From Muribaculum intestinale (GTDB taxonomy: Bacteria; Bacteroidota; Bacteroidia; Bacteroidales; Muribaculaceae): DNA of 64,000 nucleotides. Every line of letters starts with the position of its first letter. The stretch's first letter is position 1. The stretch lies in the NCBI RefSeq assembly GCF_002201515.1, contig NZ_CP021421.1, forward strand, positions 3,242,970-3,306,969. The letters run 5' to 3'. The position numbers were made by a program, and so were the translations under genes. Under the pieces are notes generated by a model. It was not told the DNA's origin and did no database searches. It saw nothing but the letters and a program-made list of their open reading frames with translations. Below, in pieces: positions 45,070 through 54,517 of the stretch.

Positions 45070-46752
45070 TCAGAACTTATATCCGAGAGAGAGCACAAGC
45101 TGATTGTAGTTAGACTTCACTGTAGCTTGAGGAGAATCCATTACAATAGTGCCTTCGGCAACTATTGGAGAATAAGCATGCCATGTCGACTCACGGTGTT
45201 TGTTGACATAAGCGAGGTCTATCGCAAAACGTCCTACACGATAGCCAAGACCGGCCGTAATATATTGTGTAGCCTTGTTGAATGAATAAGAAGGTATTGT
45301 GCCTGCAAACTGTATGTTCTCACCATCATTGGCGACCCACTGCTTCACAGGCGAGGACTCATAGCTGTAGCCGGCACGGAGGCTGAGCTGAGGAGTCACG
45401 CGATACTCGGCGCCGACGCGGAATATATTCACGCCCTTGTAATATGTCTTAATCTCATCGGAGACGTCGACATACTCATTATTATTGACATCGGAAAGCT
45501 GCATATTCGCACCACGATATTCATAATCGGCACTAATAATGGCCTTGCCACCGATTACGCCCGCAGCACCAACCATGATACGCCAGTGAGTACGCAGATG
45601 ATAGTCATGGAAGTTATCATATGAATCATTGGCGACTACATTGTCCGTCTCATTTTTGTAATGCTCTCCATTGGGTGCAAGAAGCCCGTTGTCCGGAAGC
45701 ATGTTATAGTCAATAGCGCCCCAGTATGTATCGGTCATAGAGTACCAGGTAGGAGTATGTACCGCGATACCAATACGGAATTCGTTGATTGGCTTCAGTA
45801 TCAGGCCAAATTTCACATTAAAACCTGAACCGGACGAATGGAGATAATTGGTAAGGCCATAGCTGGCTGTGCCCGGGACATCCTTATAATACAAATCTTT
45901 GGGACCTTCATCTGTACGTACGCTCAGATATGCGTTGCTCAGACGCTCGCCATAGTACGACCACTGGGTATAATCAACATCAGTAATGCCGAATCCAATA
46001 CCCCAGTAAAGGGTATTGTAAATATTGCCACCGAAAGTAATATTATATTCGTCGACATGCCCTTTCTCGCGGATATCAAAATTAGCCGAACCGGTGGTGC
46101 CGTCGCCCATCAGACCCTGAAATGATATCTGTCCATTGGAGTTCTCCTGGCCATTGTTTATTATAAGACTGTTATATGCCAATACTGACATCCATGGAGC
46201 GTTATCATACGGATTGTAATTACTGCCCCAGATAAGGTCGACATCTCTATATGGGCTATACCCGTCGCCCATAGGATTGAGCGAGTTGGTAAATGCAGCC
46301 ACATAGTTGGAGAGCGAAGACCCGCCAAGGTTATTGAAGTTGCCCTTGAACACGCGGTCAAACGAATTGATACGCGAGTATGACGCACCAAACGAAAATG
46401 TCGGGGTAGCCTCGCTGTAGAGCTTCATCGTACCGATATATCCAAAGTTGTTTACATTGAACCGGGTCTGGTTGTGCGTATCGGTCATCGAAGGAGCCGA
46501 GGCCTGAAACGACTGGAAATTCAAGTCAAGAGTTATTCCAACCTCACTGCTGCGATATATGCCGATACCGGCAGGGTTCTGTCCAAGAGTGGACAGGTCA
46601 CCACCGAGTGCTGTAAACGCACCGCCCATCGACATGAATCGGGCGGTACCACGCATTCCAAGTTCTGACAGATGCGCCACATCGACACCAGCCTGTGCCA
46701 TTGCAATCGCCGGAACGGCGGCCGCGGCTGCTATAAATAAAGATTTTTTCAT
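45070..46752 (-). CDS. OmpP1/FadL-family outer-membrane protein
   Basis: 560 residues with a signal peptide (AAAAAVPAIAMAQ). The N-terminal hatch region reads GTARFMSMGGAFTALGGDLSTLGQNPAGIGIYRSSE, the hallmark of the FadL/OmpP1/TodX group (NPAG). A long series of barrel strands follows, ending in LVLSLGYKF. Members import hydrophobic molecules; Bacteroidetes versions are of unknown substrate. It stands alone on the minus strand. Confidence 0.88.
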   Translation of the reverse strand: MKKSLFIAAAAAVPAIAMAQAGVDVAHLSELGMRGTARFMSMGGAFTALGGDLSTLGQNPAGIGIYRSSEVGITLDLNFQSFQASAPSMTDTHNQTRFNVNNFGYIGTMKLYSEATPTFSFGASYSRINSFDRVFKGNFNNLGGSSLSNYVAAFTNSLNPMGDGYSPYRDVDLIWGSNYNPYDNAPWMSVLAYNSLIINNGQENSNGQISFQGLMGDGTTGSANFDIREKGHVDEYNITFGGNIYNTLYWGIGFGITDVDYTQWSYYGERLSNAYLSVRTDEGPKDLYYKDVPGTASYGLTNYLHSSGSGFNVKFGLILKPINEFRIGIAVHTPTWYSMTDTYWGAIDYNMLPDNGLLAPNGEHYKNETDNVVANDSYDNFHDYHLRTHWRIMVGAAGVIGGKAIISADYEYRGANMQLSDVNNNEYVDVSDEIKTYYKGVNIFRVGAEYRVTPQLSLRAGYSYESSPVKQWVANDGENIQFAGTIPSYSFNKATQYITAGLGYRVGRFAIDLAYVNKHRESTWHAYSPIVAEGTIVMDSPQATVKSNYNQLVLSLGYKF

Positions 46753-46815
46753 ATACCAGTGGATGAAAACAGTTATGCAACAAAATATAGTAACAAGGTC
46801 TTTAAAAGAGTGACA

Positions 46816-48006
46816 TCATCGGCGTCCGCCACGCGATGTAGTACCGCCACCTCCGCCACGGGAAGAGCCCCCACCCCATCCGCTGCCTCCGCTACTGCGC
46901 GAGGGCGACGGCGAACTGTAGGACGGAGACGAGGAACGAGAGTTGCCTCTGCCCGAACGATATGTACCGGAATTGCTATTCGACGGTGTATATGACGGAG
47001 TGTATGAAGGTGACGCATTATTACCGGGACGATAATTTCCGACATTGCCGTTTGATGCCGGAGTCGATGAAGATCCGCCCGGGCGATAGTTGCCAAGCGA
47101 CTGACGTGTCACATTGCCTGCACGCCCGTTAGTACGGCTGTTGAACGGCGAGCCCGGATGCGAGGAGCCGACACCTGTATAGCCATTGCGTATACCTGTA
47201 GACTGACGTCCATTGGGCGTATAATTTCCACGGTGCCAAGCCACACCGCCCCATCCGGGTCCCCATCCGGGTCCCCATCCGGGTCCCCAGCCCCATGACC
47301 ATGACGGACCCCAGGCAGGTCCCCATCCGGGACCCCACCCAGGACCCCAACCCCATGACCATGACGGACCCCACCATGAGTTCCAGCCGAACGACCACGA
47401 CGGGCCCCAGTAATTCCATGCCCAATACGGCGATGACGGCCACCACGGATCATACCACGACGGACCCCACCCCCAGGAATTCCATCCGGAATTTACAAGA
47501 TATATATTTATATCGGGCTGAGATGCGGCAGAAGAATAATAGTAGTCGACCAGTTCGGGATCCTTGACATCGGCAATAATGTCACCATTATGGAAACGCT
47601 CTATACGCCGTGTATATGTGAAATTGTCGTCCACAGCAGTGGTATCACCCGTCTGTGAAGATGACGCATACTTCCCACGGCGGTTATATTCATCGACATT
47701 ACGTGCCGACCCGGTACCGGGCAAGGCATATGTATCGGCTGCGGCATAATCGCCACCGCCGAGATTGGGATTATATGTGCTCTGCTGATTGGCAAGCGAA
47801 CGCCAGTATGCCAGCTCGGCCTCATACTGTTGCTGCTGACGAATGCGCTCTTCCTCGACGGCTTTCTTATGTGCGGCGATTTCCTCCTTGGCTTTTGTAT
47901 CCTTAGAGGCGTCGTAGTAGATGTCATCATCGTAGTATCCCTGTGCTGAAGCGGTTGCCGCGGCGCCACAGAGAAATGCGGTGAGAAATGCTTTCGTTAA
48001 TTTCAT
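46816..48006 (-). CDS. Secreted low-complexity protein with Trp-Gly-Pro repeats
   Basis: No family is recognised. 396 residues from the ATG at 48004-48006, directly before a signal peptide (KLTKAFLTAFLCGAAATASA). A charged Gln/Glu coiled-coil stretch (KKAVEEERIRQQQQYEAELAYW) and a short conserved-looking region (RRIERFHNGDIIADVKDPELVDYYY) are followed by about 90 residues of tandem WGP units (GWGPGWGPGWGP, WGPSWSWGW). A Ser/Pro/Asn region and a Gly/Ser/Arg-rich C-terminus (GGGSSRGGGG) follow. Probably extracytoplasmic and possibly structural or adhesive; the function is unknown. Confidence 0.65.
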   Translation of the reverse strand: MKLTKAFLTAFLCGAAATASAQGYYDDDIYYDASKDTKAKEEIAAHKKAVEEERIRQQQQYEAELAYWRSLANQQSTYNPNLGGGDYAAADTYALPGTGSARNVDEYNRRGKYASSSQTGDTTAVDDNFTYTRRIERFHNGDIIADVKDPELVDYYYSSAASQPDINIYLVNSGWNSWGWGPSWYDPWWPSSPYWAWNYWGPSWSFGWNSWWGPSWSWGWGPGWGPGWGPAWGPSWSWGWGPGWGPGWGPGWGGVAWHRGNYTPNGRQSTGIRNGYTGVGSSHPGSPFNSRTNGRAGNVTRQSLGNYRPGGSSSTPASNGNVGNYRPGNNASPSYTPSYTPSNSNSGTYRSGRGNSRSSSPSYSSPSPSRSSGGSGWGGGSSRGGGGGTTSRGGRR

Positions 48007-48067
48007 AATTCTAATTCTCCTTTTGAACAAATCTAATCATTAGACTACTGCATATAGCAATAGTTTA

Positions 48068-48096
48068 AGAGCTTGTATAATAATTATACCGTCAGT
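48068..48096 (+). repeat. Solo terminal-repeat-like sequence
   Basis: AGAGCTTGTATAATAATTAT followed by ACCGTCAG resembles one end of the 34.67-kb element (AGAGCTTGTTTAATAATAAA then TACCGTCAG on its right end). No partner end lies within 350 bp. Probably a decayed copy. Confidence 0.4.
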
Positions 48097-48213
48097 GGAT
48101 TATAATACAATAACGTTCAAAAATAGCGAATTCCGCTGTAAAAGTCAAAGGAGATAAACATTTAACACACTTAACAGTATTATTTAACATTTATTCGGAT
48201 GCAAACAAGGGTT

Positions 48214-49503
48214 CTAAACCTTACTGCCGGCGATTACAACAATCTCCTTATCCAGCGGAAGATGTCGGCGGGCCACATTGCAAAGAGCATCAGGGGTCAT
48301 TGATGAAATGACATCGACCTGTCTGGCAAAATACTCGGATCCGGTAAAGGAAATTCTCTCTGTGACATGACATGCGGATATCGAGAATGCGGTATCAAGA
48401 TGCTGCGCGAGCGTGCTCATCAGGTACTGTCGGAGACGCTCCATCTCCTCATCCGTGAAATCGCCCGAATAAAGACGTTCTATCTCTGCCCTGATTTCAT
48501 TGACCACAGCCTCGGCATAGGCATTGTCGGCCGAAGTCTGGACAAGCATGACCGTGCCTTCAGGCGACCCCAGAAGACCGGCCTGAATACCGTACGTATA
48601 CCCTTTGTCTTCACGGATGTTGGACATAAGACGGCTGCCGAAATATCCGCCAAGCGCAACCACGGCACAACGAAGCATGATATAATCGGGATGAGTGCGC
48701 GGTATCGACGGTATCGCAAAGCGTATGGCACTCTGCAATGCCCCCGGGCTTTCGATAAACCTGAAAGATGGTGCAACTGTGTCAAACGGCAGAATATGAG
48801 GGGATGTATCGCTATCTGTATCAACAGCCACCGAACCGAATATCCGGTTTATGCCATCAATCATCGGCGGAGTGACACGTCCAGACAGAAACAGCTCGGC
48901 TCCTGAAAGATTGCGGGAGAATATGCAGTCATGCCACCTTAGGAAATCCTCTCTTGAAACAGCCTCGACACTCTGCGGCGTATCCATGACAGCCTTGGGA
49001 TGATCAGCACCGTAAGCAAGCTCACGCACAGTCTTTTGGGCCTTATACTCCACACGCTGCATGGCAATCGCCGCGCTCTGCGCCATGCGATGGCGACATG
49101 TATCTACCGCATGACTGTCCAATTCGGGAGAGAATATCATGTCGGCATATACCGGCAGGAGTTTTTCCCAATGTGAGTTAAGCATCCTGATAGACACTCC
49201 GGTAAAGTGGTCGGACACTGAAGGTGAAATCTTCGCTCCGTTAAAGTCAAAGACATCAGAAAGAGCACTGCCGGGATACATCCGGGATCCGTCGAGCATC
49301 ACCGGCACCAGCATTGAGGCGACAGGCGACCCCATCGCTTCCACCATCCCTCCCGGAGTAAGGAGCATAAGCTCGCTGACATCCTGGAATGAATGGTCGT
49401 AAACATTGAGTATAATACCGTTGTCAAGCACGATGCGTTTCATCGGCGGCAACGACAGATGTCCGAACGGCCGCACCTCAGGCGGTGTGATACGATCAAG
49501 CAT
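48214..49503 (-). CDS. M16-family peptidase-like protein lacking the zinc motif
   Basis: 429 residues from the ATG at 49501-49503. The fold signatures of M16 are present (LDNGIILNVYDHSFQDVSELML, LGGYFGSRLMSNIREDKGYTYGIQAGL), but the place of the HxxEH zinc site reads VPVMLDGSRMYPG, so it cannot be catalytic. Such subunits normally pair with an active M16 partner; none is adjacent. No signal peptide is seen. It starts 8 bp after kdsB; a TTG start at 49521 would overlap kdsB and is not preferred. Confidence 0.82.
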   Translation of the reverse strand: MLDRITPPEVRPFGHLSLPPMKRIVLDNGIILNVYDHSFQDVSELMLLTPGGMVEAMGSPVASMLVPVMLDGSRMYPGSALSDVFDFNGAKISPSVSDHFTGVSIRMLNSHWEKLLPVYADMIFSPELDSHAVDTCRHRMAQSAAIAMQRVEYKAQKTVRELAYGADHPKAVMDTPQSVEAVSREDFLRWHDCIFSRNLSGAELFLSGRVTPPMIDGINRIFGSVAVDTDSDTSPHILPFDTVAPSFRFIESPGALQSAIRFAIPSIPRTHPDYIMLRCAVVALGGYFGSRLMSNIREDKGYTYGIQAGLLGSPEGTVMLVQTSADNAYAEAVVNEIRAEIERLYSGDFTDEEMERLRQYLMSTLAQHLDTAFSISACHVTERISFTGSEYFARQVDVISSMTPDALCNVARRHLPLDKEIVVIAGSKV

Positions 49504-49510
49504 AATGCAG

Positions 49511-50269
49511 TCAGGCTTCAATAGATTTACAGAACTCTATGGCATGGCATAAATCCTCAGGGGTATCAATGCCGATAGTCGGACACTCCGTCAAGCCAAC
49601 CTTTATACAATAGCCGGCCTGAAGCCACCTCAACTGCTCGAGCGACTCGGCAATCTCAAGTGTACTCTGCGGAAGGGAGGTGATTCTGTCGAGCACAGCT
49701 GCACGATAAGCATACATACCTACATGGGTATAATACTGCGCACGCGACGGCCACTCCTCGCGAGGATAATTGCGCAGATACGGTATCACCGACCGACTGA
49801 AATATACAGCCGACATATCATCACCCACAACGACTTTGGGGCGATTAGGGTCAGAAAGAGCCTCATAGCTGCCATTGCGGTCGAACGGACGCACGAGGGT
49901 GGCAATGTCTGTGCTGTCGGAGTCAAAGCATTGCTTGAGCGCTGCAATCTGACACGGATCGATAAACGGCTCGTCGCCCTGGATGTTTATAACCACATCG
50001 GCCTTTGAGCCGGATTTATGGTAAGCCTCACAGCAACGGTCGGTACCGCTTCTGTGGGTGTCGGATGTCATCACCACATTTCCGCCGAATGCTCTTACGG
50101 CATCCGCGATTCTTTCGTCGTCGGTAGCTACTACAACTTCGTCGAGTTCCTTTGAGGCCTGGCGGTAGACACGCTCTATCATGGTCATGCCGCATATGTC
50201 GGCCAATGGTTTGCCGGGGAAACGCGATGATGCATATCGCGCAGGTATAATTCCTATAAATGTAGTCAT
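49511..50269 (-). CDS. kdsB: 3-deoxy-manno-octulosonate cytidylyltransferase
   Basis: Activates KDO as CMP-KDO for lipid A core synthesis. 252 residues with IIPARYASSRFPGKPLADI, VVVATDDERIADAVRAFGG, the NIQGDEPFIDP metal site and LEQLRWLQAGYCIKV. Cytosolic. It lies in a minus-strand block with a flippase-like gene upstream. Confidence 0.95.
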   Translation of the reverse strand: MTTFIGIIPARYASSRFPGKPLADICGMTMIERVYRQASKELDEVVVATDDERIADAVRAFGGNVVMTSDTHRSGTDRCCEAYHKSGSKADVVINIQGDEPFIDPCQIAALKQCFDSDSTDIATLVRPFDRNGSYEALSDPNRPKVVVGDDMSAVYFSRSVIPYLRNYPREEWPSRAQYYTHVGMYAYRAAVLDRITSLPQSTLEIAESLEQLRWLQAGYCIKVGLTECPTIGIDTPEDLCHAIEFCKSIEA

Positions 50270-50282
50270 GGAAAAAAATATA

Positions 50283-51449
50283 TCATTTTTCGGCCGCAGT
50301 ACGGTCGTCTTGTTTATTTTTAATATCAGAATCCGCAGTGGTGGAATCTATCGCAATCTCCAGGTCGGCAACGACCGGCCGGGCAGTACGACCGCTTAAC
50401 ATAGAGGGTGCAAGAAACACGCCTACAATCAGATACACATAATATGTGATTATACGCCAGAAGAGAGCGATGATTAGCGCGACAGAGGCATTGCCGAGCA
50501 TATCTCCGTAATACTCGGTAAAAAGCCATTCGCTGACTCCACTGCCTCCGGGGGTAGGACTCACCATGAGCACTACCCACACAACAAACTGCCGGGCAAA
50601 TACGACCAGCTGATTGGCGGCAGGGACAAATCCGAGAAAAAGGGCATTGACCACAAGGTAGCGTGATGTCCATGTGAGAGCAGTGGCGCCGAACACCTCA
50701 CCCCACCATTTCCAAGATCGGGTGCGCAATGACTTAGCAGTAGCCACCATACTGTCGCCCAATGATATGACAGCCGGTTGCCACCGACGCAACAACTTCC
50801 ATCCGAAGAGCCATATCAATGCCTTTCTGACACCCTCCGGCTTCAGGATGATGCCAAGAAACAGTATCAGCGTCCACGCAAAGAGCACTGCATATACAAT
50901 CCAGAAAACCCAACGCAGGCCAATCTCAAATTTAGTGTGACTGAATCCAAACAGTTCGTCGTAGGGTACGATAGCGACAATTATCGGGCATGACACGACA
51001 AAGAAAAGCTCGTCGAGAAACAAGGTTGTCATCATCAGTGTAGTGGCACGCCCGAGGGCAATCCCTTCATGATGCAGAAATATCATCCCCAACGATGAGC
51101 CTCCCACGGCAGAAGGAGTGACCGCAGACGTAAACTCACACATGAAATTGACCTTGATGGCCTGCCACCATGTAAGCTCACGGTCAGTAAGGGAGCGGAA
51201 TCTCCATGTAAGCCCAAAGTCGCGCCCAGCCATACAGAGCCACGCCAACAGGATACACACTATCACATGAACATCAAAGTGAATTGAGTCCCATACCTTT
51301 ACACTGAATTCCCTACGGAAAAGCCATACAACCACAGTAAGGCCTATGACAACGGGTATGAGCACCTTCCACATGCTTATATGCGGCGACCGAGAGGTAT
51401 TTGTCACCGAATTAGGATATTGTTTATTATTATTTTTTTCGTCGGACAT
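50283..51449 (-). CDS. Flippase-like integral membrane protein (LPG synthase TM-domain / UPF0104 family)
   Basis: 388 residues from the ATG at 51447-51449. It has eight or so transmembrane helices and the family pattern GxSxG-like SAVGGSSLGMIFLHHEGIALGRATTLMMTTLFLDELFF and a late SPTPGGSGVSEWLFTEYYG. This domain is found in MprF-type and glycolipid-related proteins and is thought to move or modify lipids. It starts inside the upstream glycosyltransferase gene (20-bp overlap), suggesting a shared lipid-glycosylation role. A TTG at 51482 is a weaker alternative start. Confidence 0.8.
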   Translation of the reverse strand: MSDEKNNNKQYPNSVTNTSRSPHISMWKVLIPVVIGLTVVVWLFRREFSVKVWDSIHFDVHVIVCILLAWLCMAGRDFGLTWRFRSLTDRELTWWQAIKVNFMCEFTSAVTPSAVGGSSLGMIFLHHEGIALGRATTLMMTTLFLDELFFVVSCPIIVAIVPYDELFGFSHTKFEIGLRWVFWIVYAVLFAWTLILFLGIILKPEGVRKALIWLFGWKLLRRWQPAVISLGDSMVATAKSLRTRSWKWWGEVFGATALTWTSRYLVVNALFLGFVPAANQLVVFARQFVVWVVLMVSPTPGGSGVSEWLFTEYYGDMLGNASVALIIALFWRIITYYVYLIVGVFLAPSMLSGRTARPVVADLEIAIDSTTADSDIKNKQDDRTAAEK

Positions 51450-52620
51450 GGCGTTCAATAATCTCGTTATAACGTTGGACAACCTCTTCCATCACATCAC
51501 GCCATGAACGCGTGAGAGTAGACGAGGCGCCTTTGGCGGCAATATCGATACGCTCGGGATTGTTGTATAGTTCACGAATCAATGCGGCATAGCTCTCAGG
51601 AGTACGATTTGCGAGAAAGCCATTTTCCCCGTCGACAATAACCTCGGCAGCCGTGGCCCCGTGGAGCAATATCGAGGGGGTGCCCATCATTGCGGCTTCC
51701 CTTACTACAAGAGGTGCGTTGTCATAAAATGACGGAAAGAGAAAAAGACTTGCAGCTGCATAGTATTGTTTCAGTGTATCCCTATCGCGGATGACTCCAT
51801 GGAGTGTGACACGGTCTTCAACACCAAGAGAGCGGATGAGCGATTTCATATCGTCGACAGCATAGCCTGTGCCGATAAATGCCATTCTGACAGGCAAATC
51901 CCTCAACATGGATATTGCGCGTATAATTACCTCGACTCCTTTCTCCCAGATGTGCTGCCCTACGAAAAGCAAAAGCATCTCAGACCTGTCAATCCCAATA
52001 CGGCGGCGCGACTCGGCCTTGAAGTCAAGTATACTGTCGAAATTCTCCATCGCGAGGTCAATACCGTTTTCGACTACAGTGAGACGCCCTTTGTAGCCAT
52101 ATTCTCTGACGGTATCCTCTACCTGAGCCTGCGGTATCCACACCTCATCGGCTGCATTGAAAAAATCAAGTACACGCTTCATTATCCGCTTTACCATCCA
52201 GGGGGGAAGAGAATGCTCCAGATCGGTGCGATACTTGGAGTGAAAAGTGGCCACAAGCGGAACATCATGGTATCGCGATGAATACAATGCCAAACGCCCT
52301 GAAGAAAACGGACAGTGACTATGGACAAGAGAAAATGGTGTGCGCCGCAGCTTTCTCCATATAAAGGGATCGACTTTAGGATAGCCATAACGATAAGGCG
52401 CCCTGGAAGGTATCGGGAGTGAGAAGAACCGATAAAGGTCAAAACCGTCATGAGATGGCATGACAGGGTTCCACGGCGTCACGACACAGGATTTGTAACC
52501 CATCGTCGTGAGCCAGTGCACATAATTCTCGACAGTGAGCGTTACTCCGTCGAGCACCGGAGGAAAGCTGTCGTTGAACAGCCCTATTACCTTATCATTG
52601 CTATCCACTCTATTTCTCAA
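51430..52620 (-). CDS. Glycosyltransferase family 4
   Basis: 396 residues, GT-B fold. The N-terminal domain reads IGLFNDSFPPVLDGVTLTVENYVHWL and HSHCPFSSGRLALYSSRYHDVPLVATFHSKY. The C-terminal donor domain has LLFVGQHIWEKGVEVIIRAI and the motif LFPSFYDNAPLVVREAAMMGTPSILL (E-x7-E region). This resembles diacylglycerol or phosphoinositide-type glycosyltransferases. No ATG is available: the frame begins with TTG at 52620 (or GTG at 52608) just after an in-frame stop. It overlaps the flippase-like gene. Confidence 0.87.
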   Translation of the reverse strand: MRNRVDSNDKVIGLFNDSFPPVLDGVTLTVENYVHWLTTMGYKSCVVTPWNPVMPSHDGFDLYRFFSLPIPSRAPYRYGYPKVDPFIWRKLRRTPFSLVHSHCPFSSGRLALYSSRYHDVPLVATFHSKYRTDLEHSLPPWMVKRIMKRVLDFFNAADEVWIPQAQVEDTVREYGYKGRLTVVENGIDLAMENFDSILDFKAESRRRIGIDRSEMLLLFVGQHIWEKGVEVIIRAISMLRDLPVRMAFIGTGYAVDDMKSLIRSLGVEDRVTLHGVIRDRDTLKQYYAAASLFLFPSFYDNAPLVVREAAMMGTPSILLHGATAAEVIVDGENGFLANRTPESYAALIRELYNNPERIDIAAKGASSTLTRSWRDVMEEVVQRYNEIIERHVRRKK

Positions 52621-52683
52621 ATAGTCTTAACGTTTATCAGCATAACACCGGTATTGCCTGCAAAGTTACACTGTTTTGTCGAA

Positions 52684-53508
52684 TTAATCAGACTGCACCT
52701 GAACAGTCTTGAATGCAGTTGCATCCGTGACTCGCCCCATGATACCAAAAAGAGTCATTGCATTCACGGTAGTACGGCGGCACACATCATCATAATCAAT
52801 ACCAAGAGAATCCGCAACCGTATGAGCAACCAAAGCGACATAAGCCGACTCATTGCGATGTCCGCGATGTGGCACGGGAGCGAGATATGGCGAGTCGGTC
52901 TCCAAAAGAATCCGGTCGATACCTATATCAGTAAGCACATCGCGCAACCTGCTGTTTTTAAAAGTGACAATACCGTTGATTCCAAAGTAGAAATCTCCTA
53001 CGCGGCGTATCCGGTCGACATCATCGGCCGAGCCTCCGAAACTATGGAAAACGCCCCGTGGAGTGGCATCAAGACCGGAAAGCACTTCGAGAGTGTCATC
53101 AAGCCCTTCGCGACAATGGATTATTACAGGCAGGTCTTTTTCAACAGCCCAGCGACACTGGGTGGCAAACACCTCGCGCTGCTCGGAGCGGTGTGTAGTA
53201 TCCCAGTAAAGATCTATTCCGATTTCTCCAACTGCACACAGGCCGACCGGTGGATTGTCGAGAATAGCGCGCATGTGACCGAGCACATTCTCAAAACCGC
53301 AATCGACCTCAGTAGGATGAAGTCCGACTGCGACTGATGTGAGTTCAGGATAACGCTCGTGTAGAGCCAGCATGGGCTGGAGCGTAAGCATGTCGACATT
53401 TGGCAATATCATATGCCCTACCCCGGCCTTGACCGCACGGTCAATGACCTCGTCGGTATCCTGAAATTCTTCAGGAAGATAGATATGTGTGTGAGTGTCT
53501 ACGAGCAT
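52684..53508 (-). CDS. tatD: TatD-family metal-dependent hydrolase/DNase
   Basis: 274 residues of the amidohydrolase fold: metal ligands DTHTHIY at the N-terminus, Glu in GEIGIDLYW, His in PVIIHCREG and GVFHSFGG, Asp in LLETDSPYLAPVPHRG. Family members act as 3'-5' exonucleases or D-aminoacyl hydrolases. Its ATG shares one base with the stop codon of the upstream prenyl synthase (TAATG), so the two are coupled. Confidence 0.9.
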   Translation of the reverse strand: MLVDTHTHIYLPEEFQDTDEVIDRAVKAGVGHMILPNVDMLTLQPMLALHERYPELTSVAVGLHPTEVDCGFENVLGHMRAILDNPPVGLCAVGEIGIDLYWDTTHRSEQREVFATQCRWAVEKDLPVIIHCREGLDDTLEVLSGLDATPRGVFHSFGGSADDVDRIRRVGDFYFGINGIVTFKNSRLRDVLTDIGIDRILLETDSPYLAPVPHRGHRNESAYVALVAHTVADSLGIDYDDVCRRTTVNAMTLFGIMGRVTDATAFKTVQVQSD

Positions 53509-54476
53509 TATTTTGAACGGGCACGCGATTTCCGCGCAATATCTACAAAAAATTCCTTGGCGTCGGCAGGCAAGTCTGTGGCAAGCACCGACTTCTCTGC
53601 CATATCACTGTAATAATCAATTGCCTCACGGCAAAGACGGTCAATACCATACTCAACATACAGTTGACGTATGCGCTCTATTTTATGGTCAGACCGCACA
53701 CCAAACATTGACGCGATTTCCGAGGCAACGGCATCGTCGCCGCAACGGAGTGCAGAAATAAGCAGATATGTTTTTTTGTCATTGAGGATGTCACCGCCAA
53801 TGGCCTTGCCGAACACAGCCGGATCGCCAAATGTGTCAAGATAGTCATCCTGCAGCTGGAAGGCAAGTCCAAGCATCGTGCCATATTCATAAAGGCTGTC
53901 AGCTGTGGCCGCATCGGCTCCGGCCACAATCGCTCCGAGCTTGCATGCAGCTCCGAGCAAAACTGAAGTCTTGAGCCGTATCATATTGAGATACTCGTCA
54001 ATAGTGACATCATCACGGTGCTCGAAATCCATGTCGTACTGCTGCCCTTCGTACACCTCCATCGCAGTGGTATTGAACAGCTCCATTACCGGACGCAGTA
54101 TTTTGTCATCCACGACTTTCATAACAAGTCGTCCGGCCATTGTCAGCATGGCATCTCCGGAGAGTATGGCGGTACTGTCATCCCATTTGACATGGACAGT
54201 GGGCCTGCCGCGACGCACATCAGCACGGTCCATCACATCATCATGCAGAAGAGTAAAATTATGATACATCTCTATACCCAACGCCTGGTTTACCGCACTG
54301 TCGGCACTTGCACCACATGCCTCACATGCGGCCAACAGCAGCATCGGACGAAGACGTTTGCCTCCGGAGGCGAGAGTATAGGCGATAGGAGCATACAGGC
54401 CCTCCGGCTCAACGGGATATTTTATGTCATTTACAGTCTGATTGATATAGTCGGCATACCATTCCTTTGTATTCAT
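53508..54476 (-). CDS. Polyprenyl (farnesyl/geranylgeranyl-type) diphosphate synthase
   Basis: 322 residues of the trans-isoprenyl synthase family. FARM region TLLHDDVMDRADVRRGRPTVH (DDxxD plus RR), GGKRLRP near residue 39, and the second Asp-rich motif AFQLQDDYLDTFGDP. The residues before DDVMD (MYHNFTL) are bulky-aromatic (Tyr/Phe near -4/-5), suggesting a short to medium product. It feeds quinone or undecaprenyl carrier synthesis, fitting with ispH nearby. Confidence 0.9.
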   Translation of the reverse strand: MNTKEWYADYINQTVNDIKYPVEPEGLYAPIAYTLASGGKRLRPMLLLAACEACGASADSAVNQALGIEMYHNFTLLHDDVMDRADVRRGRPTVHVKWDDSTAILSGDAMLTMAGRLVMKVVDDKILRPVMELFNTTAMEVYEGQQYDMDFEHRDDVTIDEYLNMIRLKTSVLLGAACKLGAIVAGADAATADSLYEYGTMLGLAFQLQDDYLDTFGDPAVFGKAIGGDILNDKKTYLLISALRCGDDAVASEIASMFGVRSDHKIERIRQLYVEYGIDRLCREAIDYYSDMAEKSVLATDLPADAKEFFVDIARKSRARSK

Positions 54477-54517
54477 GTCGTATAATTTACCTCACTGTTT
54501 GTTCAATATGTATGATA

